Shown one piece after another: positions 16,697 to 25,421 of a stretch of DNA of 39,624 nucleotides (position 1 is the stretch's first letter; every line of letters starts with the position of its first letter). The notes under the pieces were generated by a model. That model was not told the DNA's origin, did not search any database, and saw only the letters and a list, made by a program, of their open reading frames with translations. Source of the stretch: Chitinophagia bacterium (GTDB taxonomy: Bacteria > Bacteroidota > Bacteroidia > Chitinophagales > Chitinophagaceae); the NCBI GenBank assembly GCA_009924165.1, contig RFSD01000002.1, positions 1 through 39,624 of the forward strand, read 5' to 3'. The position numbers and the translations under genes are program-made.

Positions 16697-18151
16697 ATGC
16701 GTAAAATTTTTATTGTACTGCTAAGTTTGAGTATCGGATTTGTGAACGCGCAAACCATCGATGCCAACACTGCAGCTAAAACCATCACAGCAGCGGGCTT
16801 AAAAAAACATCTTAGCATTATTGCTGGGGAGGAAATGCAAGGTAGAGAAACAGGAACAGAAGGAGAAAGAAAAGCGGCTAGCTATTTAGTAAGCCAATAC
16901 AAGCAAATGGATCTTACACCAGGTAACGCTGGATCTTACAGAATGCCATTTAGTTTGTTTCAAGATAAAGTAACAATGTCAAGTTTAAAAGTAAACGGTA
17001 CTAGCTATACTTTAGACAAAGACTTCTGGATCAGCGCAGCTACTGCACCACAAAAATTATTTACAAGTGCAGAAGTATTTTATGTAGGGTCTGAATTCAA
17101 TGACAAGTCTACTTTGGATGTTAGAGGTAAATTGTTAATCAGCTCAGAAGGAAAAGAAAGAGCCATAAGTAAAACAATGGCTGCACAAAAATTAGGCGCG
17201 ATTGGTATCATCAATATTGCAAAAACAAATCCATCTATGCCGAGCAACTTAACTGGCAGAATGGCTTTTACTGCGAATACCAATACTTTTTTGAGTATGA
17301 CTGTTTCTAAAACTGTTGGTGCTGCTATATTAGGCGGAACAAAAGAATTCAGTGATCAAGAATGGGAAACATTGCCAGTTGGAAAATATACTGCAGCGAT
17401 TGAATGGTTAGCAGACAAAACAAATGCTACTGTAGCAAGTGCCAATGTTATTGCGTACATGCCAAGCAAAGAAAAAACTGATGAGTACTTATTCATCACG
17501 AGTCACTATGACCACGAAGGCGTTAAAAACGGTGTGATTTATTATGGTGCAGATGATGATGGATCAGGCACCACAGGCGTATTAGCAATTGCAGAAGCAT
17601 TTGCAAAAGCAAGAAAAAAAGGATTTAGTCCAAAAAGAAATATTGTATTCATGAATGTATCGGGAGAAGAAAAAGGACTGTTAGGCTCTAAATATTATGG
17701 TGACCATCCTATTTTCCCAATGGAAAAAACAACTGCCGATTTAAACATTGATATGATTGGTCGTATAGATCCAACCTACAAAGGAGATTCAATGAACTAT
17801 GTATATGTCATTGGTGAAGATAAGTTGAGTAGCGATTTACAGCCTATCACAGACAAGGTGAATAAAAACTACAATATGGAATTGGATAGAAGATTCAACG
17901 ATCCAAAAGATCCAAACCGTTTTTATTATAGAAGCGACCATTACAATTTTGCTGCAAAAGGCGTACCTGTTATATTCTACTTCAACGGTACACACGCAGA
18001 CTACCATAAACCAACAGATAGAGTGGAGAAAATCAATTTTGATTTGATGGAAAAAAGAACAAGAATCATTTTTGAAACTGCATGGGAGATGGCAACAAGA
18101 GAAGATATGTTAAAGCGCGATATGCCTTTGAATATGCCTCCTACAAGATAG
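16697..18151 (+). CDS. Secreted M28 family zinc aminopeptidase
   Basis: This is a secreted metallopeptidase of about 484 residues. I start it at MRKIFIV, eight codons inside the ORF-track frame, because that gives a normal signal peptide ending near VNAQ. A protease-associated-like insert with KLLISSEG and LGAIGIINIA lies between about residues 110 and 240. The peptidase domain has the M28 metal ligands in order: SHYDH, ADDDGSG, GEEKGLLGS (base plus metal ligand), NIDMIGR and HADYHKPTD. It probably trims peptides in the periplasm or at the surface. A strong terminator follows. Confidence 0.92.
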   Translation: MRKIFIVLLSLSIGFVNAQTIDANTAAKTITAAGLKKHLSIIAGEEMQGRETGTEGERKAASYLVSQYKQMDLTPGNAGSYRMPFSLFQDKVTMSSLKVNGTSYTLDKDFWISAATAPQKLFTSAEVFYVGSEFNDKSTLDVRGKLLISSEGKERAISKTMAAQKLGAIGIINIAKTNPSMPSNLTGRMAFTANTNTFLSMTVSKTVGAAILGGTKEFSDQEWETLPVGKYTAAIEWLADKTNATVASANVIAYMPSKEKTDEYLFITSHYDHEGVKNGVIYYGADDDGSGTTGVLAIAEAFAKARKKGFSPKRNIVFMNVSGEEKGLLGSKYYGDHPIFPMEKTTADLNIDMIGRIDPTYKGDSMNYVYVIGEDKLSSDLQPITDKVNKNYNMELDRRFNDPKDPNRFYYRSDHYNFAAKGVPVIFYFNGTHADYHKPTDRVEKINFDLMEKRTRIIFETAWEMATREDMLKRDMPLNMPPTR

Positions 18152-18169
18152 TCCAAATCTAATTGCATA

Positions 18170-18202
18170 AAAAATGCCCCTTCATTTTGAAGGGGCATTT
18201 TT
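18170..18202 (+). terminator. Intrinsic terminator of the M28 peptidase gene
   Basis: AAAAATGCCCCTTC pairs perfectly with GAAGGGGCATTTTT around an ATTTT loop. A- and T-runs flank both sides, so it could work in both directions. It begins about 19 bases after the stop codon. Confidence 0.93.
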
Positions 18203-18241
18203 ATTTCTTATATATTTTTATACAATATTATTGTTTGAAAG

Positions 18242-18333
18242 AAATACTAATCCGAGCGAGAAGACGTGAATGAGCGTCTGATGGAAGCCCGTAAATTCCT
18301 CTTGCGAGCGTGAGCGAGGATTAGGTATTTTTT
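18242..18333 (+). ncRNA. Candidate multi-branched structured RNA or palindromic element
   Basis: This GC-richer island lies in the AT-rich gap between two convergent genes. Its ends pair as AAATACTAATCC (18242-18253) with GGATTAGGTATTT (18318-18330), 12 base pairs with one bulged G, and six T follow. Inside are AGACG/CGTCT (18262-18266 with 18275-18279), GGAA/TTCC (18283-18286 with 18296-18299) and a possible CTC/GAG hairpin (18299-18308, sharing one base with the preceding arm). GAGCGAG occurs twice, at 18254 and 18312. The layout is a closing stem with internal hairpins and a terminator-like T-run. It matches no RNA family I can name. Alternatives are a repeated palindromic element or a decayed mobile fragment. 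Confidence 0.45.
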
Positions 18334-18352
18334 CGAACGTATTATTATGGGA

Positions 18353-19327
18353 TTACTGTCCTAAAATATAAGAGAATATCAATGGCACGACAATTGTGGC
18401 ATCACTTTCTACAATAAACTTAGGGGTATGAATATCTAATTTACCCCAGGTAATTTTTTCGTTTGGAACTGCACCAGAATAAGATCCGTAAGAAGTAGTG
18501 CTATCACTTACTTGACAGAAATAACTCCAAAAAGGCACATCATGCCATTCAAGATCTTGGTACATCATTGGTACTACACAAATAGGGAAATCACCAGCAA
18601 TACCTCCACCAACTTGGAAGAAACCTACCCCTTTACCACCACTATTTGCTCTATACCATTCTGTTAATTCAACCATGTATTCAATACCGCTTTTAACAGT
18701 CGATGCTTTCAATTCATTTTTAATCACGTAGCTAGCAAAGATATTCCCTGTAGTGCTATCCTCCCATCCTGGTACAACAATTGGTATGTTCTTTTTCGCC
18801 GCAGCTACCACCCAGCTATCCTTAGGATCAATTTCATAATATTGCTCTAACTCACCGCTCAAAATTACTTGATACATAAACTCATGCGGAAAATAACGCT
18901 CCCCTTTTGCTTCCGCTTCTTTCCAGAACTTAACAATATGCTTTTGTAATCTTCTAAATGCTTCCTCTTCTGGAATACAAGTATCTGTTACACGGTTGTA
19001 ATGGTTTTCTAATAAATCCCACTCATCCTGAGGTGTTAAATCTCTATAGTTAGGAACACGCTTATAGTGACTATGCGCAACAAGGTTCATCACATCTTCT
19101 TCTAAATTGGCACCTGTACAGCTAATGATAGCAATCTTGTCTTGACGGATCATCTCCGCTAAACTGATGCCTAATTCGGCCGTACTCATGGCACCCGCCA
19201 AGCTCACCAACATCTTTCCGCCTTCTAATAAATGCGTTTCATATCCCTTAGCAGCATCTACTAAGGCAGCAGCATTAAAATGTCGATAATGGTGCTCTAT
19301 AAACTGTGAAATAGGTCCTTTGCTCAT
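18353..19327 (-). CDS. Deoxyhypusine synthase family protein
   Basis: This 324-residue protein belongs to the deoxyhypusine synthase fold family. It shows GGKMLVSLAGAMSTAELG near the N-terminus, ISCTGANLEEDVMNL (NAD binding), VPGWEDSTTGNIF, GGGIAGDFPI (NAD binding), and a C-terminal SGAVPNEKITWGKL that keeps the WGK lysine used for the covalent aminobutyl intermediate. Bacteria lack eIF5A, so bacterial homologues act on small-molecule polyamines or related substrates, or have unknown roles. No polyamine genes are nearby. It is transcribed alone, with a TAnnTTTG box upstream. Confidence 0.88.
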   Translation of the reverse strand: MSKGPISQFIEHHYRHFNAAALVDAAKGYETHLLEGGKMLVSLAGAMSTAELGISLAEMIRQDKIAIISCTGANLEEDVMNLVAHSHYKRVPNYRDLTPQDEWDLLENHYNRVTDTCIPEEEAFRRLQKHIVKFWKEAEAKGERYFPHEFMYQVILSGELEQYYEIDPKDSWVVAAAKKNIPIVVPGWEDSTTGNIFASYVIKNELKASTVKSGIEYMVELTEWYRANSGGKGVGFFQVGGGIAGDFPICVVPMMYQDLEWHDVPFWSYFCQVSDSTTSYGSYSGAVPNEKITWGKLDIHTPKFIVESDATIVVPLIFSYILGQ

Positions 19328-19343
19328 GTCAATTGATTTGGTG

Positions 19344-19351
19344 CAAAAGTA
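19344..19351 (-). promoter_or_regulatory. Candidate -7 promoter box (TACTTTTG) for the deoxyhypusine synthase-like gene
   Basis: On the minus strand TACTTTTG fits TAnnTTTG, 16 bases before the ATG. A TTG about 21 bases farther upstream could serve as the -33 element. Confidence 0.45.
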
Positions 19352-19433
19352 ATTTATTTATACAGATTTGCCCAATTCATGTAAAACGTTCCAAAAGGCA
19401 AAATTTTGTAACTTGAGCACGAAAAGTGTGGTT

Positions 19434-20096
19434 ATGAATACAAAAAAATACGGCCCTTGGTTAGTCGCCTTGCTGATTATCGCCCCATTTATATATGGCG
19501 CCTTGATTTTTCCTCATTTACCAAGTCGAATTCCTACCCATTTTAATATTGAGGGAAAGGCTGATGCATGGGGCGGCCCATCTAGTATTTTTATTGGCCC
19601 AGGCATTATGGGTGCAGTGAGTATTTTTATTTATATACTCATGTCAAATATAAAAACAATCGATCCAAAAAAATACGACGAAGCCAACGATACACTTTAT
19701 AGCAATTTTGCAGTGTTAACAGTTGCATTTTTAAGTGCTTTAAGTACCATCATTATTTATAGTTCAACCCATGCGGATGAGATCAATGTAGGTAAATTAA
19801 TTCTGCCCTTAGTGGGATTGTCATTAGCAGGACTAGGATGGTATATGCCTAAGTTTAAGCAAAATTATTTTGTAGGTTTTAAATTACCTTGGACTTTAGA
19901 AAACGAAACCAACTGGAATGAAACACATAAAGTAGCAGGAAAACTTTGGCTCTATGGAGGATTGTTTCAGGCAGTTGTAACATTTATATTACCAATGAAA
20001 TTTGGTTTGATTGGTTTTATGTTAGCCATTGCAGTGATGGTCATCATTCCATCTGTCTTTTCATATCGACTATTTAAAAAAGGAAATACAATTTAA
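19434..20096 (+). CDS. SdpI-like DUF1648 membrane protein
   Basis: This integral membrane protein has about 220 residues when started at MNTKKYG. The upstream 22 codons of the ORF-track frame are not protein-like and overlap the presumed promoter region. Residues LPSRIPTHFNIEGKADAWG form the DUF1648 signature after the first transmembrane helix. Several more helices follow, ending in an SdpI-like module with YFVGFKLPWTLENETNWNETHK. SdpI is the immunity and signalling protein for the SDP toxin of Bacillus, but most homologues have no known toxin and none is visible here. It lies one base upstream of the cystathionine gamma-synthase-like gene. Confidence 0.85.
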   Translation: MNTKKYGPWLVALLIIAPFIYGALIFPHLPSRIPTHFNIEGKADAWGGPSSIFIGPGIMGAVSIFIYILMSNIKTIDPKKYDEANDTLYSNFAVLTVAFLSALSTIIIYSSTHADEINVGKLILPLVGLSLAGLGWYMPKFKQNYFVGFKLPWTLENETNWNETHKVAGKLWLYGGLFQAVVTFILPMKFGLIGFMLAIAVMVIIPSVFSYRLFKKGNTI

Positions 20097-20097
20097 T

Positions 20098-21249
20098 ATG
20101 AGCAATACACAACATCTTGGTACAAAATTTATACATGCAGGTGCACATCCAGATCCTAGTACTGGCGCCATTATGACGCCTATTTACCAAACCTCAACAT
20201 ACGTACAATCCGCTCCTGGCGTACACCAGGGCTATGAATATGCAAGAAGTCAGAACCCAACAAGATTTGCTTTGGAAGAAGCATTTGCCGTGATTGAAAA
20301 TGGAAAATTTGGACTGGCTTTTGCAAGTGGTGTGGCAGCTACAGACGCTGTGATGCGCTTATTAGTTCCAGGGGACGAAGTGGTTGCAGCACATGATATG
20401 TATGGTGGATCTTTCAGGTTATTTTCAAAAGTACATGAAAAGATGGGCATCAAATTTATTTATGTAGACACTTCTGATGTAAATAATGTTGCAGCTGCGA
20501 TGACTGAAAAGACAAAATTAATTTGGGTAGAAACGCCTACCAACCCTTTGATGAATATCACAGATATCGAAGCTGTATCAGCAATAGGTAAAAAACACAA
20601 CTGCATAATTTGTGTGGACAATACATTTGCCTCTCCTTATTTACAAAATCCATTAGATCAAGGTGCGACCATTGTTATGCATTCTGCTACAAAATATTTA
20701 GGTGGACATAGTGATGTGATACAAGGTTGTTTAATGCTCAATGATCAAGCACTAAGGGATCAATTATATTTTATACAAAAAAGCACAGGTGCTGTTCCAG
20801 GACCGCAGGATTGTTTTTTAGTCTTAAGAGGTATTAAGACATTACATGTAAGAATGCAAAGGCATTGTGAGAATGGTGAAAAAGTAGCTACCTATTTAAG
20901 ACAACACCCAAAAGTGGCAAAAGTTTACTGGTGTGGCTTTACAGATCATCATAACCACGATATTGCTAAAAAACAAATGCGTGGATTTGGTGGGATGATG
21001 AGTTTTATTTTAAAAGACGATAGCATTGCAGCAGCTACCAAAGTATTGTCAAGCACTAAAATATTTTCATTGGCCGAAAGTTTAGGAGGCGTTGAATCCT
21101 TAATCAATCACCCTGCAAGTATGACCCATGCCTCTATTCCTCGTGAACAAAGAATTGCAAACGGACTTCCAGACGGCTTAATTCGTTTAAGTGTAGGGAT
21201 TGAAGATGCCGAAGATATTATCGCAGACTTAGCACAGGCCATTGGATAA
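20098..21249 (+). CDS. metB: Cystathionine gamma-synthase/lyase family PLP enzyme
   Basis: This is a 383-residue Cys/Met-metabolism PLP enzyme. Landmarks are TPIYQTSTYVQ, YEYARSQNPTR (phosphate contact from the neighbouring subunit), SGVAATDAV, ETPTNPLMNI, DNTFASPYLQNPL and the PLP-lysine motif SATKYLGGHSD (about residues 197-207). The sequence resembles proteins annotated as cystathionine gamma-synthase in Bacteroidota, which join an activated homoserine with cysteine. Synthase, lyase and sulfhydrylase members cannot be separated safely by eye. It would feed homocysteine to the MetH pair at the left edge. Its stop shares a base with the next start (TAATG). Confidence 0.88.
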   Translation: MSNTQHLGTKFIHAGAHPDPSTGAIMTPIYQTSTYVQSAPGVHQGYEYARSQNPTRFALEEAFAVIENGKFGLAFASGVAATDAVMRLLVPGDEVVAAHDMYGGSFRLFSKVHEKMGIKFIYVDTSDVNNVAAAMTEKTKLIWVETPTNPLMNITDIEAVSAIGKKHNCIICVDNTFASPYLQNPLDQGATIVMHSATKYLGGHSDVIQGCLMLNDQALRDQLYFIQKSTGAVPGPQDCFLVLRGIKTLHVRMQRHCENGEKVATYLRQHPKVAKVYWCGFTDHHNHDIAKKQMRGFGGMMSFILKDDSIAAATKVLSSTKIFSLAESLGGVESLINHPASMTHASIPREQRIANGLPDGLIRLSVGIEDAEDIIADLAQAIG

Positions 21250-22028
21250 TGAACCCCGCAATTAAACAATTACTCGATCAAAAAGTAAAGCAATACAATC
21301 ATATTGACTTTATAGAAAAAGATCCAATCAGTATACCGCATTTATTTACAAAGCAGCAAGATATTGAAATTGCTGCTTTTTTTGCTGCCATCTTTGCTTG
21401 GGGTAATCGTACCACCATCATTCAAAAAAGCAAGGAATTGCTAGAAAGAATGGACAATGCCCCTTTTGAATTTTGCACCCAACACCAGGCAGCAGATTTA
21501 AAAAAATTACTAGGCTTTGCGCATCGCACATTTAAGGATACCGACTTATTGTATTGTATCGCTTTTTTTAAGCAACATTATGCTACCCAAAAAAGTTTAG
21601 AAACAGCTTTTTTTATAGACCAACAATCAGGTAACAAAATAAAAACAGTAGCAACTGGATTAGTTCATTTTAAAAATTATTTTTTCTCATTAGAGGATGT
21701 GCCAGATCGTACCAAAAAACATATTGCTTCCCCCGAAAACGGATCCACTTGTAAAAGATTGAATATGTTTTTAAGATGGATGGTCCGGAAGGACCAATAT
21801 GGGGTTGACTTTGGTTTGTGGAAAGCCATCTCTCCTGCCGATTTAATCATTCCGATGGATGTACATGTGGCAAGGGTATCCAGGGCATTCGGACTGATAG
21901 CTCGTACACAAATAGATTGGTTGACTGCTTTGGAGTTAACTGATTATTGCCGAACTTTAGATGCAAGCGATCCTGTCAAATACGACTTCGCCTTATTTAG
22001 TTTAGGTGTCACAGAAAAAATCAGGTAA
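21249..22028 (+). CDS. TIGR02757 family (DUF2400) protein
   Basis: This 259-residue protein matches the TIGR02757/DUF2400 family, which is conserved in Bacteroidota and related bacteria and has no proven function. Recognisable segments are IEIAAFFAAIFAWGNRTTII, FAHRTFKDTDLLY, CKRLNMFLRWMVRKD, PADLIIPMDVHVARV and the C-terminal DPVKYDFALFSLG. The helical layout with LxMDVHVxR recalls the helix-hairpin-helix DNA glycosylase superfamily, so a nucleic acid role is possible but unproven. Its start overlaps the previous stop by one base. Confidence 0.85.
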   Translation: MNPAIKQLLDQKVKQYNHIDFIEKDPISIPHLFTKQQDIEIAAFFAAIFAWGNRTTIIQKSKELLERMDNAPFEFCTQHQAADLKKLLGFAHRTFKDTDLLYCIAFFKQHYATQKSLETAFFIDQQSGNKIKTVATGLVHFKNYFFSLEDVPDRTKKHIASPENGSTCKRLNMFLRWMVRKDQYGVDFGLWKAISPADLIIPMDVHVARVSRAFGLIARTQIDWLTALELTDYCRTLDASDPVKYDFALFSLGVTEKIR

Positions 22029-22038
22029 AAACAGCCAC

Positions 22039-22344
22039 ATGGAAAATACATTGTCCGAATTAGAACAACTAGGCCCTAGCGATTTAATTGCCTATATCAA
22101 TGATTGCATAAAACATGATTTTAATAAATTGGTGCAATTACTATATCGTATTGATGTATCTGAAGAAAAATTAAAATATATATTACAATTAAATCCTAAT
22201 GAAGATGCAGCAAAACTAATTGCAGCAGTCATTATCGAAAGATTGGCTGCTACAAAAGCAGCAAGAGCAAGTTTTAGTACAACCAATAAAATTGATTCAT
22301 CAGAAAATAATGACCAGCATGATGAAGACCTTGAACGATTATAA
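22039..22344 (+). CDS. Small conserved hypothetical protein
   Basis: This soluble protein is about 101 residues when started at MENTLSEL. The ORF-track start at 22006 would overlap the previous gene with an unlikely lysine-rich lead. The body is helical, with LIAYINDCIKHDFNKLVQLLYRIDVSEEKLK and NEDAAKLIAAVIIERL, and a polar, acidic tail. Similar small proteins with 'NDFxKLVxLLYRxDVSEEKL' occur in Chitinophagaceae-type genomes as far as I recall, and their function is unknown. It follows TIGR02757 by 10 bases. Its stop overlaps the stop of the convergent SDR gene. Confidence 0.72.
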   Translation: MENTLSELEQLGPSDLIAYINDCIKHDFNKLVQLLYRIDVSEEKLKYILQLNPNEDAAKLIAAVIIERLAATKAARASFSTTNKIDSSENNDQHDEDLERL

Positions 22345-23037
22345 ATCTCCTAACTGAGGACGTAGCACAATATCTTCTACCACTGCTTGAGGACTTAATT
22401 GTGTCGCTGCATAAATCATCTTTGCAATATCATCTGCTTCCATGATACGATCTTCTGGCACCCCGGAACCCTTCCAGCTATTGGTATAAGTGGCTCCAGG
22501 ACAAACTGCTGTGACTTTAATGCCCTTGTCTTTTAATTCAAGTCTTAGGTTATTAGAAAATCCAAGCAATGCATATTTTGAAATGCTATAAGATCCGCCA
22601 TGAGGATAGGCTTGTAAAGACGCGATAGAACAGATATTAAAAATATGGCCTTGTTTTGCTTTAACCATTGTAGGCAATAAGTCTCGTGTCAAATGATAGG
22701 CCGAAAATAAATTTGCATTCAATTGCGCCTCTAATTGCCCAGCCGGTTCGTCTTGTAATTGACCAGGTAAAAAGTAACCCGCATTATTCACTAATACATC
22801 GGGCGTAGTTCTTGCTAAAACCCATTCAGAAAAACAGTGCACCTGTGCTTGATTTGACAAATCTGCGTGCACAAAGTCCACCTTTACATTAGGATATCTT
22901 TTTTGTAAGGAGGCTGCTGCACTAGAGAGATCGGCAGGGGTCTTACTTGTTAGATACAAATTGTATCCAGCTGCTGCAAAAGCGTTTGCAATGGCAAAAC
23001 CAATCCCTTTTGAAGCACCGGTAATAATGATATTCAT
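22339..23037 (-). CDS. Short-chain dehydrogenase/reductase
   Basis: This is a classical SDR of 232 residues using NAD(P). The cofactor loop reads GASKGIGFAIA, followed by HADLSNQ, the structural NNAG (about residue 86), the catalytic Ser in ICSIAS, and YSISK with the catalytic Tyr and Lys. PGATYTNSW follows. No membrane or signal segment is present. The substrate is unknown. It faces the YjjG-like gene head-to-head across a 77-base gap and overlaps the end of the small hypothetical gene by 6 bases. Confidence 0.93.
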   Translation of the reverse strand: MNIIITGASKGIGFAIANAFAAAGYNLYLTSKTPADLSSAAASLQKRYPNVKVDFVHADLSNQAQVHCFSEWVLARTTPDVLVNNAGYFLPGQLQDEPAGQLEAQLNANLFSAYHLTRDLLPTMVKAKQGHIFNICSIASLQAYPHGGSYSISKYALLGFSNNLRLELKDKGIKVTAVCPGATYTNSWKGSGVPEDRIMEADDIAKMIYAATQLSPQAVVEDIVLRPQLGDL

Positions 23038-23114
23038 AAATTCATACTTTACTAGTTAAAGATAGCAAGCAAAATGGTAATTTAGCATTTCAATTACCAA
23101 TTCATCCCATACAA

Positions 23115-23810
23115 ATGGCCTATAAAGACCTGTTTTTTGATCTAGATCATACCCTTTGGGATTTCGAGACCAATTCTAAAGAAACCATTCAAGAACTCTA
23201 TACCACGCACCGTTTAGTGGATTTAGGCATTATTGATTTTGATAGATTTTACAGCACTTATTCTGCACATAACCATCGTTTATGGGACCGATACACCAAG
23301 GGCTTTATCAAGCAAGAAGAATTGAGATGGAAAAGAGTGTATTTAAGTTTATTGGATTTTAAAGTCGCTAATGAGCCATTGGCAAAAGAAATGTCCCAGG
23401 CTTATTTAGAGATCCTGCCGAACAAAAAACATTTGTTTCCTTATACTATCGAGATTTTAGAATACTTAAAACAGAAGGATTATAAAATGCACCTCATCAC
23501 CAACGGATTTGAATCGGTGCAATTTAAAAAAATAAAAAACTCGGGACTACAGGATTATTTTATCGAAGTGATTACATCCGAAGCAAGTAATAGTTTAAAA
23601 CCGCAAAAGGAAATTTTTGAATATGCTTTAAAAAATGCAAATGCTAGTATCGAAGAAAGTATTATGATTGGAGACAATGAGTCAGCAGATATACAAGGAG
23701 GGATTAATATAGGGATGGATACTATTTTTGTAAACCATATTCAAGTTGTGCCAACCGTTCCAGCAACCTATACGATCACACATTTAAAAGAATTAGAAAA
23801 CATCTTATAA
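23115..23810 (+). CDS. yjjG: YjjG-type HAD nucleotidase
   Basis: This 231-residue HAD-superfamily phosphatase resembles YjjG (TIGR02254), which dephosphorylates noncanonical pyrimidine nucleoside monophosphates. Motif I is FFDLDHTLWDF with the two aspartates, and the WDF/TNS continuation is typical of YjjG. A helical cap follows (about residues 15-95). Motif II is LITNG, motif III lysine lies in SNSLKPQKEIF, and motif IV is MIGDNESADIQGG. The length agrees with the family. It converges with psd, with stops 16 bases apart. Confidence 0.88.
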   Translation: MAYKDLFFDLDHTLWDFETNSKETIQELYTTHRLVDLGIIDFDRFYSTYSAHNHRLWDRYTKGFIKQEELRWKRVYLSLLDFKVANEPLAKEMSQAYLEILPNKKHLFPYTIEILEYLKQKDYKMHLITNGFESVQFKKIKNSGLQDYFIEVITSEASNSLKPQKEIFEYALKNANASIEESIMIGDNESADIQGGINIGMDTIFVNHIQVVPTVPATYTITHLKELENIL

Positions 23811-23826
23811 GCTGCTGTCTATTTGA

Positions 23827-24483
23827 TTACCATCTTGCTAAAACGGTGACACCACCTTGAACGGCATCTCCAATTTTACAATTGATTTGCGTACCAATTG
23901 GTAATAATAAATCTACCCTGCTACCAAATTTAATGAAACCATATTCATCACACTGATTGAATGAAGTATCTACAGCAGCATAATTACATATTCTTCTCGC
24001 AAGCGCTCCAGCAATTTGCTTTAATAAAATGGTACCCTTTTCATTTTCAACCACCACTGACCATCTTTCATTATCAGTAGAAGATTTAGGATGCCATGCA
24101 ACTAAAAATTTCCCAGGATGGTATTGGTTATAGATGATCTTACCTGCAACTGGCAAACGATTTACATGCACATTGGCAGGACTCATAAAAACACTAATCT
24201 GAATTCTTGGTTCTTTATAGAACTCATCTGGCATGACTTCCTCAATCACCACCACTTTACCATCTGCAGGAGACACAATCGCAGAAGCATCCATTGTTAA
24301 TACACGATTGGGCATTCTAAAAAAAGAAACTATGAATAAAAAGAAAGCTATTGTAAACGCAAAAATTGACCAACCCAAAATGGTACTTATTGGAAATAAA
24401 TAAGAGAAATTAATTAAATTCAAGATACCTACCACAAATGCAACCAATGCAATTGTAGCAGTTCCTTCTCTGTGTATGGTCAT
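23827..24483 (-). CDS. psd: Phosphatidylserine decarboxylase, archaeal/Bacteroidota type
   Basis: This membrane-bound Psd, about 218 residues from MTIHREG, makes phosphatidylethanolamine from phosphatidylserine. I prefer this start because the longer frame would overlap cdsA by 28 bases and MxIHxEG is a common opening. Two hydrophobic helices come first, then SPADGKVVVIEE, SVFMSPANVHVNRLP and VVVENEKGT. The C-terminal FGSRVDLLLP contains the Gly-Ser site where the proenzyme cleaves itself to form the pyruvoyl cofactor. It is the last gene of a unit with a CPBP protease and cdsA. The synthase gene pssA is not here. Confidence 0.93.
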   Translation of the reverse strand: MTIHREGTATIALVAFVVGILNLINFSYLFPISTILGWSIFAFTIAFFLFIVSFFRMPNRVLTMDASAIVSPADGKVVVIEEVMPDEFYKEPRIQISVFMSPANVHVNRLPVAGKIIYNQYHPGKFLVAWHPKSSTDNERWSVVVENEKGTILLKQIAGALARRICNYAAVDTSFNQCDEYGFIKFGSRVDLLLPIGTQINCKIGDAVQGGVTVLARW

Positions 24484-24512
24484 AAATAGCAATTTGGGCA
24501 AAGGTAATTCAT

Positions 24513-25421
24513 CTAAAAGATAAATTGAAGCAATATCCAAACAAATGGACCTGCAAACAAGATAGAATCAAATCGATCTAAGAAGCCCCCATGGCCAGGC
24601 ATCATACTACCACTGTCTTTTACGCCTGCCAAGCGTTTTAATTTGCTTTCAAAAAGATCCCCCAAATTGCCCATAACAGCAGCTACAATAGTGATCATAT
24701 AAAGGTACTTAGACGCGATAGGAATCAATTGACCAGCCACAGAAGATAATAGCAGAACAGATAAGATGACACCAGCAATCGTACCTTCCCAAGTTTTCTT
24801 TGGTGAGATAGGAGAAATAGGTGTACGACCAATCAATGAACCAACGATATACGCCATGGTATCATTCACCCAAACAGTCACAATTACTAAAATCGGCACC
24901 ATCAATTCTATATTTGGAAAAAACATAGACATGGCTGAATTCATGAACATGCCTCGCATTGCGTAAAATAAGGAAAGGCTAATTGAAATATAGATGAAGC
25001 CGAAAAAACTTATTGAAATATTTTTTACATCCGCTTTTCTTGTAAATACATCTGCCACCATCATCAATACCAATGCGACTGGCATCGCTTTCAAGCCAAT
25101 CCACCTTAAACCAATTCCTTGATAAGCTTGTGGTAATTTCTGTAGTATTGCTGTTGGTAAAACAATATCAGTGGGCGCTAAACTAGTCATCATTAACGCC
25201 CCCACCACCAATACTCCCCATTGATGCATTTTTGAAATTTGATTATAAGAAGGAAAAATGATGCGCATCAATTTTTGATACTCATACAAGCAACCGACTT
25301 GAATCAACAAAAACAAAGCAAAATAGGACCAGCCGTTAAAAAGCAAGCCTGCTAGCATGATCAGCACAAAGACAATAGCAGATAATGCCCTTAATTTAAA
25401 TACAGAAAAATTAAACGCCAT
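24513..25421 (-). CDS. cdsA: Phosphatidate cytidylyltransferase
   Basis: CdsA makes CDP-diacylglycerol from CTP and phosphatidic acid at the inner membrane, the precursor for phosphatidylserine and hence for the product of the adjacent psd. The 302-residue protein has about eight transmembrane helices. Its conserved C-terminal region has SPKKTWEGTIAG, GDLFESKLKRLAGVKDSG and the signature PGHGGFLDRFDSILFAGP, with metal-binding aspartates. It overlaps the end of the CPBP gene by 11 bases, so it is likely coupled to it. Confidence 0.95.
   Translation of the reverse strand: MAFNFSVFKLRALSAIVFVLIMLAGLLFNGWSYFALFLLIQVGCLYEYQKLMRIIFPSYNQISKMHQWGVLVVGALMMTSLAPTDIVLPTAILQKLPQAYQGIGLRWIGLKAMPVALVLMMVADVFTRKADVKNISISFFGFIYISISLSLFYAMRGMFMNSAMSMFFPNIELMVPILVIVTVWVNDTMAYIVGSLIGRTPISPISPKKTWEGTIAGVILSVLLLSSVAGQLIPIASKYLYMITIVAAVMGNLGDLFESKLKRLAGVKDSGSMMPGHGGFLDRFDSILFAGPFVWILLQFIF

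Noticed and set aside
18278-18310. Hammerhead ribozyme core
   Set aside because: CTGATGG resembles CUGAUGA, but the GAAA box and a cleavage-site stem are not present in the required order.
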